Below are positions 17,778 through 25,800 of a DNA stretch of 64,000 nt, one piece after another. The DNA lies in NCBI RefSeq assembly GCF_003285015.1, contig NZ_QMFB01000007.1, positions 1 to 64,000 of the forward strand, read 5' to 3'. The notes below the pieces were generated by a model. That model was given only the letters and a program-made list of their open reading frames with translations, made no database searches and was not told the DNA's origin. This DNA is from Paenibacillus contaminans. GTDB lineage: Bacteria > Bacillota > Bacilli > Paenibacillales > NBRC-103111. A program made the translations under genes and the position numbers. Position 1 is the stretch's first letter, and each line of letters opens with the position of its first letter.

Positions 17778-18809
17778 ATGAAAAAGAAAGTTTGGGCGGT
17801 AGGTATCGCATCGGTATTGATGCTGGGATTGGCTGCATGCGGAGCGAAGGAGGATGCGAAGCCCGCAAGCGGTGCATCGGTAAGTCCCGGCAGCACAAAC
17901 TCGGCAAGCGCGAGTCCATCCGCCAGTCCGTCAGCAAGTCCGTCGGCATCGGCATCGTCGTCGGCGCTTCATAAGATCGACTATCTCGGGAAAACCTACG
18001 AGGTTCCGGGCGTGACGGATAAGATCGTGATCAGCGGGGCGTTGGAATCGATGGAGGACGCTTTGGTTCTCGGCTTCAAACCGCTTGGGGCGATAACCGT
18101 CGGCGGGAAATTTCCATCCATGTTCGAGAAGATTACGGAAGGCGTAGCCGCGGTAGGCGAGAAAACGCAGCCCAACCTTGAAGCGATTTTGAAGCTGGAT
18201 CCGGATATCATCTTGAGCAGCACGAAGTTTCCCGCTGAAGCGCAAGAAAAATTCGCCAAGATCGCTACGGCTATTCCCGTGTCGCACATTTCGACGGACT
18301 GGGAGGCGAATCTCCACTTATTGGCGGAGCTTACCGGAAAACAGGAGCAGGCGATGAAGGCGCTGCAAACGTATAAAGACGACCTTAAAACGATGAAAGA
18401 GAAGCTTGCGCCCGTTTTCAAGGATAAGAAGGTTTTGATCGTGCGGGTCAGGGCGGGCAGTCTCTACGTATACCCGGAGGACGTGTTCTTCAATCCGTCG
18501 ATTTATGCGGAGCTCGGAGCGGCGGTACCGGATGTAGTGAAGCAAGCCAAAGCCCAGCAGATGCTTTCCATGGAGAAATTTGCAGAAATCAACCCGGACT
18601 TCCTCTTCATTCAGTTCTCCGAAGACGAAAATAAAGAAGCGCCTAACATGATAGAGGATCTGAAAAAAAATGCGATTTTTCAAAGCATCAACGCGGTCAA
18701 GAACGGCAGCTTCTTCGTCAATGTGGTGGATCCGCTGATGCAAGGAGGAACGGCATACAGTAAAATCGCGTTCCTGGACGCATTAAAGAAGCTAACATTA
18801 ACCAAGTAA
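17778..18809 (+). CDS. iron-siderophore ABC transporter substrate-binding lipoprotein (FeuA-like)
   Basis: A 343-residue lipoprotein with signal peptide and lipobox LAAC (Cys near 20). A ~45-residue tract of Ser, Pro and Ala, encoded by imperfect tandem repeats, joins it to a class III binding-protein fold starting around residue 65 (IDYLGKTYEVPGVTDKIVI, LKLDPDIILSS, later EINPDFLFIQF). These are hallmarks of ferric-siderophore binding proteins such as FeuA. I chose ATG 17778 because GAGAGGGG precedes it and the signal peptide begins there; an in-frame ATG at 17727 overlaps the Fur box. No permease or ATPase for it lies in the window, so it must pair with ones encoded elsewhere. Confidence 0.9.
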   Translation: MKKKVWAVGIASVLMLGLAACGAKEDAKPASGASVSPGSTNSASASPSASPSASPSASASSSALHKIDYLGKTYEVPGVTDKIVISGALESMEDALVLGFKPLGAITVGGKFPSMFEKITEGVAAVGEKTQPNLEAILKLDPDIILSSTKFPAEAQEKFAKIATAIPVSHISTDWEANLHLLAELTGKQEQAMKALQTYKDDLKTMKEKLAPVFKDKKVLIVRVRAGSLYVYPEDVFFNPSIYAELGAAVPDVVKQAKAQQMLSMEKFAEINPDFLFIQFSEDENKEAPNMIEDLKKNAIFQSINAVKNGSFFVNVVDPLMQGGTAYSKIAFLDALKKLTLTK

Positions 18810-18905
18810 AATAAGACGCGATTTCGTATAATTGCTAGAAAGCGGGCACTTTAACCGAAACGTTCGGTAATCATAAACAGCGGTCGGAGAGGAAGGAAAC
18901 AAGAG

Positions 18906-19778
18906 GTGGGAAATATGAGCGGCGGACAAAAGGCAGAAGCACCGGAGGCAAACGGCAACAAGATCGAAATGCCTCGATCCATACAACGCGACATAACCTG
19001 TACAAGGTGCGGCCGCGACTACCGGATATTCATTGCTTATCCCGGCGAGGCGCCCCCGGCTTCCGGTTACCCGGTCATCTACGTGCTGGATGCGAACTCC
19101 GTGTTCGGCACGATGGCGGAGGCGGTTCGCGTACAAGGGAGAAGGCCTGACAAAACGGGCGTTATCCCGGCGGTAATCGTCGGCATCGGCTACCGGACCG
19201 AGGAGCCGTTCGATCCTGCGCGTCATCGCGACTTTACGATGCCTGTGCCCGAAAGCGAGCTTCCGCAAAGTCCGGATGGAAATGCATGGCCGGAGCAGGG
19301 GGGAGCCGAAGCATTTTTGGCCTTCATTGAGGAAGAATTGAAGCCGCAGATTGAACGCGAATTCAAGATCGACCGGAATAGGCAAGCGATATTCGGCCAT
19401 TCGCTCGGCGGACTTTTTGTCCTGCATACGTTGTTTAACAAACCGGGCTCCTTCCGGAACTATATCGCGGGCAGTCCGTCCATTCACTGGAACAAGCGCA
19501 TTCTTCTCGAAGCGGAACGCCGCTTTTCGTCCGGTGTGGAACGGGAGGGGCTGGATGCCGGGCTTCTGATCGGAGTAGGGGAGCTCGAGGCGAATCATAA
19601 AGCCCGCATGAACGAAAACGCTCGGGAAATGTCGGAGCGACTTGCAGCTCTTGAAAGCAAGGGACTGCGCATAGCTTTCAAGGAATTCGAGAACGAGGGT
19701 CATGTTTCCGTGCTTCCCGTTCTGATCAGCCGTGCGGTCCGTTTTGCCTTGGGTTCCGATAACGGAGGAAAGCGTTAA
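18906..19778 (+). CDS. BesA/IroE-like siderophore esterase (alpha/beta hydrolase)
   Basis: A 290-residue esterase of the esterase-D-like family. The nucleophile elbow is GHSLGG (Ser near 164); IYVLDANSVFG near residue 60 and the late His in NEGHVSVLP fit the rest of the triad. The family includes BesA and IroE, which open the trilactone ring of bacillibactin or enterobactin so that iron is released. The gene follows the Btr-like and FeuA-like genes, the same partnership as btr-feu-besA in B. subtilis. GTG 18906 follows GGAGAGGAAGG; ATG 18915 is an alternative. A small inverted repeat ACCGAA-ACG-TTCGGT lies upstream at about 18859. There is no signal peptide, so it acts in the cytosol. Confidence 0.85.
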   Translation: MGNMSGGQKAEAPEANGNKIEMPRSIQRDITCTRCGRDYRIFIAYPGEAPPASGYPVIYVLDANSVFGTMAEAVRVQGRRPDKTGVIPAVIVGIGYRTEEPFDPARHRDFTMPVPESELPQSPDGNAWPEQGGAEAFLAFIEEELKPQIEREFKIDRNRQAIFGHSLGGLFVLHTLFNKPGSFRNYIAGSPSIHWNKRILLEAERRFSSGVEREGLDAGLLIGVGELEANHKARMNENAREMSERLAALESKGLRIAFKEFENEGHVSVLPVLISRAVRFALGSDNGGKR

Positions 19779-19785
19779 TAAATAG

Positions 19786-19816
19786 AACCGCTCTGATTAT
19801 GGGGCGGTTTTTTTTC
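19786..19816 (+). terminator. intrinsic terminator after the esterase
   Basis: AACCGCTC and GGGCGGTT pair around a 7-8 base loop and are followed by a T-run (TTTTTT). Confidence 0.87.
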
Positions 19817-19941
19817 TGCTCCAATGGCACTAACCGCACTTGTAAGACTCTCGCAAAAAAAGATTCACCCTGCCTGCACGATATGGTAACATCGCTACAT
19901 GAACTGTTTATTCGTTTATCGTAGCAGCGGCTCCGGACCTA

Positions 19942-19985
19942 CGATAAACGCCGGCTTTAAAAACGCCGGTAGGCGTTTATCCTTG
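19942..19985 (+). repeat. dispersed motif copy B inside a long inverted repeat
   Basis: GATAAACGCC (19942) pairs perfectly with GGCGTTTATC (19972-19981) across a 20-base loop that itself contains GGC/GCC pairs. The right arm runs into CTTG, giving the motif GGCGTTTATCCTTG. It stands 69 bases before the MFS gene, in the otherwise empty 275-base gap 19779-20053. Confidence 0.55.
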
Positions 19986-20053
19986 CGCCGATCGTCCAAA
20001 ATTGGAGGATTTCGGCGCTGAACATTGCTGCGCGGCGGGAGAGGGGATTTATC

Positions 20054-21436
20054 ATGGTTGCCAATCGATGGCGAATCTTGCACATTATCAATATCGGAAC
20101 GTTTATGTCTACGCTCGACGTCGGAATCGTCAACGTAGCGCTTCCGACGATGGCCGAACAGTTTGGCGTTTCGCTTGCAAGCATCCAGTGGGTCGTCACT
20201 TGCTATCTGCTGACGATGGTGGCGTTATTGCCGCTAATGGGCAGGCTTTCCGACGCCGTCGGCCGTCATTACATATACAGCGGAGGCTTTCTTGTATTTG
20301 CCGTCGGTTCGCTGTATGCGGCTTTTGCGGGCAGCTTGACGGGTATTATTATCGCGCGCTGCATACAGGGGGTTGGCGCCACCATGATCATGGCCAACAG
20401 CCAGGCGATGGTGAGACAAATATTCCCCGACGAGGAACGCGGCAGAGCATTAGGGTTCAACGCGGTCGTCATATCGATCGGAACGCTGTCGGGTCCGGCT
20501 CTCGGAGGTCTTCTGCTGGGCGTAACCGGCTGGGAATGGCTGTTTCTGCTTAACGTTCCGTTCGGCATAGCAGGTCTTGTTTTCGGGCTAAAATGGTTTC
20601 CGAAAATCAAGCAAGCGGTTACGGCTCGGCTCGATTTGGTCGGCTCCTTCCTGCTCGCGATTGCGGCCGTCCTGCTCATGCTCGCCTCGGAAGGCAGCGG
20701 CGGGATGTTCGACTTGAGCTGGCTCATTGCAGGCGGTCTTGGTTTGCTGCTGCTGTTTGCGGTATACGAAATCCGGATAAAAGACGGCATTCTGGACAGG
20801 GAATTGTTTACGAAGAGACTGATCGTCATCGGGAACGTTTCCGCTTTTGCGATCCATTTAATCCAAATGGCTTCGCTTATTCCGATTACGTTTTATTTTC
20901 AGCATCAGCTGGGCTTCTCGCCGTGGCTGACCGGACTTGTCTTATGCGTTCAGCCTTTGCTGATGGGTATTGCCGCGCCGTACGGCGGCACGTACCGCGA
21001 CCGCTACGGCGCTTTCGTGCCGCTGTTTGCGGGACCGCTGGCGGCGGCGCTCTCCATGGCGATCGTCGTATTTGCTCCATCCGGCTCGGCGATTGCGATG
21101 ACGCTGCAGCTCGGTTTGTTCGGCATCGCGATGGGTTTGTTTCAATCCACGAACAATGCGGAAATTATGAGCGCCGCTCCGGATCATAAAATCAGTCATA
21201 TGGGCAGCATGCTCGCGCTTATCCGTTATTTGGGGATGATCGCCGGAACGGGTCTTGCCGCCGCTTTCGTCGGCGATCTCGGCGGCGTAGGAAGTCCTGC
21301 GTTCTTGAACGGCGTCGATGTGCATACGCGTATGCAATGGTTGTTCGCCGTATGCTTGATCTTGTCGCTTGCAGTATCTGGACTGGCGATGCTTCGTCCG
21401 CGCCGGCATGTTCAAGAAAAACAGCTGCAGGCTTAA
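20054..21436 (+). CDS. MFS drug/metabolite exporter, DHA2-like
   Basis: A 460-residue integral membrane protein with many hydrophobic segments. The first segment carries the LDVGIVNVALPTM motif typical of the 14-segment EmrB/QacA proton antiporters, followed by the loop motif GRLSDAVGRHYIY and the antiporter-type motif GTLSGPALGGLLLG. Start ATG follows GAGAGGGG. Its length is short for 14 segments, so 12-14 is the best estimate. It lies just after the siderophore group and could export the siderophore, but it has its own leader (with a copy of the dispersed motif) and no Fur box that I can see. General drug efflux is equally likely. Confidence 0.88.
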   Translation: MVANRWRILHIINIGTFMSTLDVGIVNVALPTMAEQFGVSLASIQWVVTCYLLTMVALLPLMGRLSDAVGRHYIYSGGFLVFAVGSLYAAFAGSLTGIIIARCIQGVGATMIMANSQAMVRQIFPDEERGRALGFNAVVISIGTLSGPALGGLLLGVTGWEWLFLLNVPFGIAGLVFGLKWFPKIKQAVTARLDLVGSFLLAIAAVLLMLASEGSGGMFDLSWLIAGGLGLLLLFAVYEIRIKDGILDRELFTKRLIVIGNVSAFAIHLIQMASLIPITFYFQHQLGFSPWLTGLVLCVQPLLMGIAAPYGGTYRDRYGAFVPLFAGPLAAALSMAIVVFAPSGSAIAMTLQLGLFGIAMGLFQSTNNAEIMSAAPDHKISHMGSMLALIRYLGMIAGTGLAAAFVGDLGGVGSPAFLNGVDVHTRMQWLFAVCLILSLAVSGLAMLRPRRHVQEKQLQA

Positions 21437-21454
21437 CGACAGGGGGAAGGCGCG

Positions 21455-22351
21455 ATGAATCAAAGGAGAATGCAAATCGGGATGTGGGGCGGATTTGACG
21501 CCTCCGCGTGGGAGCGTTATGCGCTGCCGGGAATTAACGGGCTGGAGCTGTGCCAGCTGAACGGTGAAAGGGAGCTGCAGGAGGCTTCCCTTTTTTGCAG
21601 GGAGCAAGGGATTGCCTTCGGCATTCACGCTCCTGCATTGCGCAACGATGCTTACACACTGCCCAAGTTAACCTCTTCCGACGAGGGGGAAAGGGCGGCG
21701 GCGCTGAGGCATATGGAGGAGCAGCTTGCACAAGCGAAGGAAGTCGGGGCGGAGTATGTGCTGGCGCATTTTCCTTATCCTGCTCATTTGCCGGCCAAAC
21801 GCTGGGAGGCGGTGGCTCGTTTGCTGCCGACGCCGGACGTATATGAGACGCATCCTCCTCAAGAGGAACGTGTATTTGCCGATATCGGCAATCGCGTTTT
21901 TGATTCCTTGTCCGAGCTTCAGCGACGTTATGAACAACGTATTGTTTTGGAATACGATTTTTTTGGCGATTATGAAAATATATTTATTTCATTGTTTGCC
22001 GAATACAATGAGATCGAAGCCGTCTTGGATACGCAGAGACTCGATGTGCACGCCAAAGCTTTTCCAGGCTTCGACCCTTATCGTTTCATTGACGGTATTG
22101 CGCCATATGCGTACCTTGTGCATCACAGCAACGTGATGTATGAGGAGGACGGGATGAAACGGCACTTGCCGGTTCTGCCCGAGCACGGCGAGGATTCCCG
22201 GTTCGGGGATGCTGCCGCTTACCTGGAAAGAATAAGCCGGCGGAACGACCGGTTTCATCTTCTGTTCGAGCACCAGGCATCCCGGGTGACGATTGAGCAG
22301 CTTGCCGCATGTTATCGTACGGCTGCGCAAACGATCGGTTTGTTTCGATAA
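21455..22351 (+). CDS. TIM-barrel protein of the sugar phosphate isomerase/epimerase (AP-endonuclease 2) superfamily
   Basis: A 298-residue protein of xylose-isomerase-like barrel type. Visible strands include GINGLELCQLN, FGIHAPAL, EYVLAHFP, RIVLEYD (with an acidic metal ligand), AVLDTQRLDVH (Asp/His ligands) and FHLLFEHQA. These acidic and His residues at strand ends fit a divalent-metal site. Start ATG follows CAGGGGG, 18 bases after the MFS gene, so the two are probably one transcript. Members act on sugars, inositols or other small molecules; nothing here fixes the substrate. Confidence 0.75.
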   Translation: MNQRRMQIGMWGGFDASAWERYALPGINGLELCQLNGERELQEASLFCREQGIAFGIHAPALRNDAYTLPKLTSSDEGERAAALRHMEEQLAQAKEVGAEYVLAHFPYPAHLPAKRWEAVARLLPTPDVYETHPPQEERVFADIGNRVFDSLSELQRRYEQRIVLEYDFFGDYENIFISLFAEYNEIEAVLDTQRLDVHAKAFPGFDPYRFIDGIAPYAYLVHHSNVMYEEDGMKRHLPVLPEHGEDSRFGDAAAYLERISRRNDRFHLLFEHQASRVTIEQLAACYRTAAQTIGLFR

Positions 22352-22443
22352 ACGATGAAAAGTAGTGTTTAATCCGCATTAATGGTAGACTATGGGTAAA
22401 AACGGGGCGAATCATACGGCGGCACCTGACAATGGAGGAGTGA

Positions 22444-22983
22444 ATGACAGCCATGAAACGAAAATATTCCGATCGTGCCAATTGGCGGCGCGTCCTCGAT
22501 AAAAGGTTTCATGTTTCCTTCGTTGAAGAACCGGGGTTTACGGGATATGTTTCGTTGTTTCATATACTTCAGGTTCGAGATCCGTTATGGAAGCACTATG
22601 ACGAGAAAGTCGTTTGCGTAGCGGATGCCGGATACAAATGGCTTCAGCATTTTCCCAAAAATGCGAACTACGCGCTCACCTCGATGTATGACAATAAAGA
22701 CAATGTCGTACAGTGGTATATCGACATCTGCAATGTACAGGGAGTGACGGATCACGGCGTGCCGTGGTTCGACGATTTATATCTGGATTTGGTCGTGCTG
22801 CCCACCGGAGAGCTTTACTTGCTGGATGAAGAAGAGCTTAATGAAGCACTGGCGAACGGCTCCGTAACCCAAAGGGAATATGATCTTGCTTGGGCGGAAG
22901 CGAACCGGCTGATCGGCGAATATCAGAACGGCGGCATTAAGCTGTTGAATATAGCCGATAGGGATTTGCACCGTTGGGAATAA
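22444..22983 (+). CDS. DUF402 family protein (possible nucleoside phosphatase)
   Basis: A 179-residue soluble protein. The central block (YALTSMYDNKDNVVQWYIDI) and DDLYLDLVVLPTGELYLLDEEELNEAL are characteristic of the DUF402 fold, whose characterised members hydrolyse nucleoside tri- and diphosphates or bind RNA. The acidic cluster DDLYLDLVV is a likely metal site. ATG 22444 follows GGAGGAGTGA; ATG 22453 is a second possible start. It has no functional partner nearby, so biological role is open. Confidence 0.78.
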   Translation: MTAMKRKYSDRANWRRVLDKRFHVSFVEEPGFTGYVSLFHILQVRDPLWKHYDEKVVCVADAGYKWLQHFPKNANYALTSMYDNKDNVVQWYIDICNVQGVTDHGVPWFDDLYLDLVVLPTGELYLLDEEELNEALANGSVTQREYDLAWAEANRLIGEYQNGGIKLLNIADRDLHRWE

Positions 22984-23101
22984 ACCATGGAAGAACCGCC
23001 GGCAGCCGCATGCTGATGATTTGTGTATGCGAAATAGGGCGTGCGGCGTCGCGGGTTTTTCCGACCGGCAGCATGAAGTGCCTGGAGAGGAGAAGCGAAC
23101 G

Positions 23102-23722
23102 ATGCGGAGTAAGAAGCGGCAGCGGCTTCGATGGATCCTCAGGTTGGGAATCCTCGGTTTCGTCTTGCTTGCGATATGGACCGTGTATGTCCAATGGAAA
23201 ATACAAGCCGCACAGTTCGGCGAAACGAAAGCGGCCGATGTCGGTATCGTACTGGGAGCGGCGCTTTGGAACGATAAGCCGAGCCCGGGGCTTAGGGAGC
23301 GGCTCGACCATGCCCTTGCGCTGTACGAGCAGGGCAAATATCCTCGGCTGATCGTCAGCGGAGGGCTGGACGGCAACAGCTCCAAGCTAACGGAAGCGGA
23401 GGGCATGAAAAATTATTTGGTCGAGAAGGGAGTGCCGGCCGAGAGCATTTTTCTTGAGAACGAAGCGACTAGCACTTATGAAAATTTATTGTTCAGCCAA
23501 AAGATCATGGAACAAAACGGATGGCGCTCCGCCGTTATCGTAACGCATCATTACCACGGAGCCAGAGCGAAGGACATCGCAGCCTTCATCGGAATGCGCG
23601 AAGCCGACGTCGATACGGCGGATTCGCGCGTGATGAATATGACTTGGCATAACGCCAGGGAGACGCTCGCGTATACCAAATGGGAGGTCGACAAGCTGCT
23701 CATGCGTGTCGGACTTCGCTAG
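23102..23722 (+). CDS. YdcF/SanA family membrane-anchored protein (DUF218)
   Basis: A 206-residue protein with a basic N-terminus and one membrane segment at about 14-36; the rest should face outside. The DUF218 domain is evident: DVGIVLGAALWNDKPSPGLRERL, LIVSGG, EAEGMKNYL, ENEATSTYENL and VIVTHHYHGARA. Family members are linked to envelope integrity and vancomycin sensitivity, with unknown chemistry. ATG 23102 after GAGAGGAG is preferred over ATG 23021, whose extra residues look non-coding. Its TAG stop lies in the palindrome CTAG, which also supplies the stop of the convergent gene. Confidence 0.87.
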   Translation: MRSKKRQRLRWILRLGILGFVLLAIWTVYVQWKIQAAQFGETKAADVGIVLGAALWNDKPSPGLRERLDHALALYEQGKYPRLIVSGGLDGNSSKLTEAEGMKNYLVEKGVPAESIFLENEATSTYENLLFSQKIMEQNGWRSAVIVTHHYHGARAKDIAAFIGMREADVDTADSRVMNMTWHNARETLAYTKWEVDKLLMRVGLR

Positions 23723-24486
23723 CTTTTCACTTTATAATGATAGTCGAACAGATGAGTGAAGCCGATCTTCGCATATAAGCGCAAGGCGGCTTCATTGTCT
23801 TTCACAACCTGCAAATATAAGCCGTCGGCGCCTTGCCCGCAAGCCCAGTCGATCAGTACCTTCATCAGCTGCAGGCCTACGCCTTGGCGGCGAAACGATT
23901 CCGCAACGGCAATGTTCATAAATCCCGCCCATCCGCCTTCGACGACTGCCGTTCCGACTGCTGCCGGCGTTCCGTCAACCTCGAACGATGCGAAGCGGCG
24001 ATTCGGCTCGATTGCCGTAAATATGCGCTCGTATGCATGCCTGCGGCTCTCCTCATAGCCTTCGCAAGCTAAAAAGTGATTGAGCCACTCCTCATTCGCA
24101 TATTTATAAAGCATGACGCGAAATCGGCCTTCAGGCTCCGGCAGGCTGCGCGAAGCATTTGCATCCGCAATGAGCAACGAGGTATGCATATCGTCCAGGT
24201 ATCCTTCCGATTCCAAAGCCGCGTCCAGCCAAGGCGGCGAGGCGGGACTAATATGAAACCGCGCAGGCAAACCATGACCCGCATAAAAATCTTCGACCTC
24301 CCGCAGCCAATCGCTGTCTTCGGGAGGCTTGCCGACCGCAAGGACGGAATTCGCTCTCCGCGTTACGCCGTTTGCGGCCCGCAGCCGCCATTCGCCGAGT
24401 TTCCGGTCTACCGCCGCCGGCCATGTATTGGCCGCCAGTCGCTCAAGCAGAGCGATTTGTGTTAATGGATCTTGTGAATTTGTCAT
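23719..24486 (-). CDS. GNAT family N-acetyltransferase
   Basis: A 255-residue acetyltransferase on the minus strand. The C-terminal half carries the acetyl-CoA site: VGTAVVEGGWAGFMNIAVAESFRRQGVGLQL (R-R-Q-G-V-G is motif A) and the late NEAALRLYAKIGF segment of motif B. The N-terminal half resembles a second, degenerate GNAT-like fold, as in double-domain members. Start ATG is at 24486. It converges on the YdcF gene, sharing a 4-base CTAG overlap. Substrate unknown. Confidence 0.87.
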   Translation of the reverse strand: MTNSQDPLTQIALLERLAANTWPAAVDRKLGEWRLRAANGVTRRANSVLAVGKPPEDSDWLREVEDFYAGHGLPARFHISPASPPWLDAALESEGYLDDMHTSLLIADANASRSLPEPEGRFRVMLYKYANEEWLNHFLACEGYEESRRHAYERIFTAIEPNRRFASFEVDGTPAAVGTAVVEGGWAGFMNIAVAESFRRQGVGLQLMKVLIDWACGQGADGLYLQVVKDNEAALRLYAKIGFTHLFDYHYKVKS

Positions 24487-24783
24487 GCTGGTTCAGCTCC
24501 CGCGAATAGATTACAAGGATAGGGACCGCGATAACGACGATTGTACATTTCACAGCATGATTATTCAATAACGTTTTTACTTCAGCGTCGGCTTTTTTTA
24601 CCGTTATTGCGGCTGCCGGGCGGGAAATAACCGTTATAGCCATTTGATCGGCTCCCGGCCAGTGGTTTTCAAAGGATGAATATGGTACAGTTTGAAGCAA
24701 GACGACCGGATCTCCTCTCATTCTCCGTTACAAGGGCGCTTGCGCAATCTGCCAACACACTTCAAACTCCGAGGTGAACGTTT

Positions 24784-25755
24784 ATGAGCGGACGCGTCAT
24801 TGCGACGTCAGACAATGCGACCGGCGGCAAAATATCGAGACAAATCAATGTCGTGCTGCGCAATCCGGAGCCCCCCGCACCTTTGGCGGAGCCGGAGCAA
24901 TTGGTGGGCGGCAAGCCGGTGCCCGCAACCGGCAAGCTTGGCGATATATTCCGCGAGCTGGAGCAAATGGTCGGCTTGGAATGCGTCAAGGATATCGTGT
25001 TCGAGGTATACGCCTTGCTTCAGATTGGATTAATTCGCGCCGAAGTCGGACTGCTGCAAAGTGCCCAGGTGTTCCATATGGTATTCAAAGGAAATCCGGG
25101 CACCGGCAAAACGACCGTCGCCAGAATCGTGGCCCGGCTTTTTCAAGAAATGGGCGTGCTGAGCAAGGGGCATTTGATCGAAGTGGAGCGTGCGGATCTC
25201 GTCGGGGAATATATCGGGCATACGGCGCTAAAAACGCGGGAAATGGTCAAAAAAGCGATCGGCGGCATCTTGTTTATCGACGAGGCGTATAGTTTGGCGC
25301 GCGGCGGGGAAAAAGATTTCGGGAAAGAAGCGATCGATACGCTTGTCAAAGCGATGGAGGATTACAAAAATCAGTTCGTGCTCATTTTAGCCGGTTATCA
25401 GGATGAGATGGAAACCTTCCTCCAGACGAATCCGGGCTTGCCGTCCCGTTTTCCGATTCACATCGAATTTCCCGATTATTCCGTCGATCAGCTGATGTTA
25501 ATCGCCGATCTGATGGCGAAGGAACGGCAATATGTGCTTTCGCCGCAAAGCGAGCAGAAGCTGCGCCAGCATTTGACGCAGGAGAAGCAGAAGTTCGCCG
25601 AGATTTTCAGCAATGCGCGCTATGTGCGCAATACGCTGGAGAAATCGATCCGTCATCAGGCGGTTCGGCTGCTGCAGCAGCAGCTGCAAACCTATTCGAA
25701 GCAGGAGCTGATGACGCTGCGGCCGGAGGATTTGCGTTTGGATAAGAAAAAGTAA
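24784..25755 (+). CDS. spoVK: stage V sporulation protein K (CbbX-like AAA+ ATPase)
   Basis: A 323-residue AAA+ ATPase. Walker A is GNPGTGKTTVARI, Walker B ILFIDEAYSLA, sensor 1 VLILAGYQDEM, and the arginine finger region GLPSRFP, all in the CbbX/SpoVK pattern. SpoVK is made in the mother cell during spore maturation. ATG 24784 follows GAGGTGA. It heads the order spoVK-hflX-ynbB-glnR-glnA known from B. subtilis, which strongly supports the name. The 297-base gap upstream (24487-24783) contains two imperfect copies of ACCGTTAT but no gene or clear promoter that I can name. Confidence 0.92.
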   Translation: MSGRVIATSDNATGGKISRQINVVLRNPEPPAPLAEPEQLVGGKPVPATGKLGDIFRELEQMVGLECVKDIVFEVYALLQIGLIRAEVGLLQSAQVFHMVFKGNPGTGKTTVARIVARLFQEMGVLSKGHLIEVERADLVGEYIGHTALKTREMVKKAIGGILFIDEAYSLARGGEKDFGKEAIDTLVKAMEDYKNQFVLILAGYQDEMETFLQTNPGLPSRFPIHIEFPDYSVDQLMLIADLMAKERQYVLSPQSEQKLRQHLTQEKQKFAEIFSNARYVRNTLEKSIRHQAVRLLQQQLQTYSKQELMTLRPEDLRLDKKK

Positions 25756-25800
25756 CGGGCTTGAGCGACTGCGGTCATACATGCAAGGGGGTAATGATAA

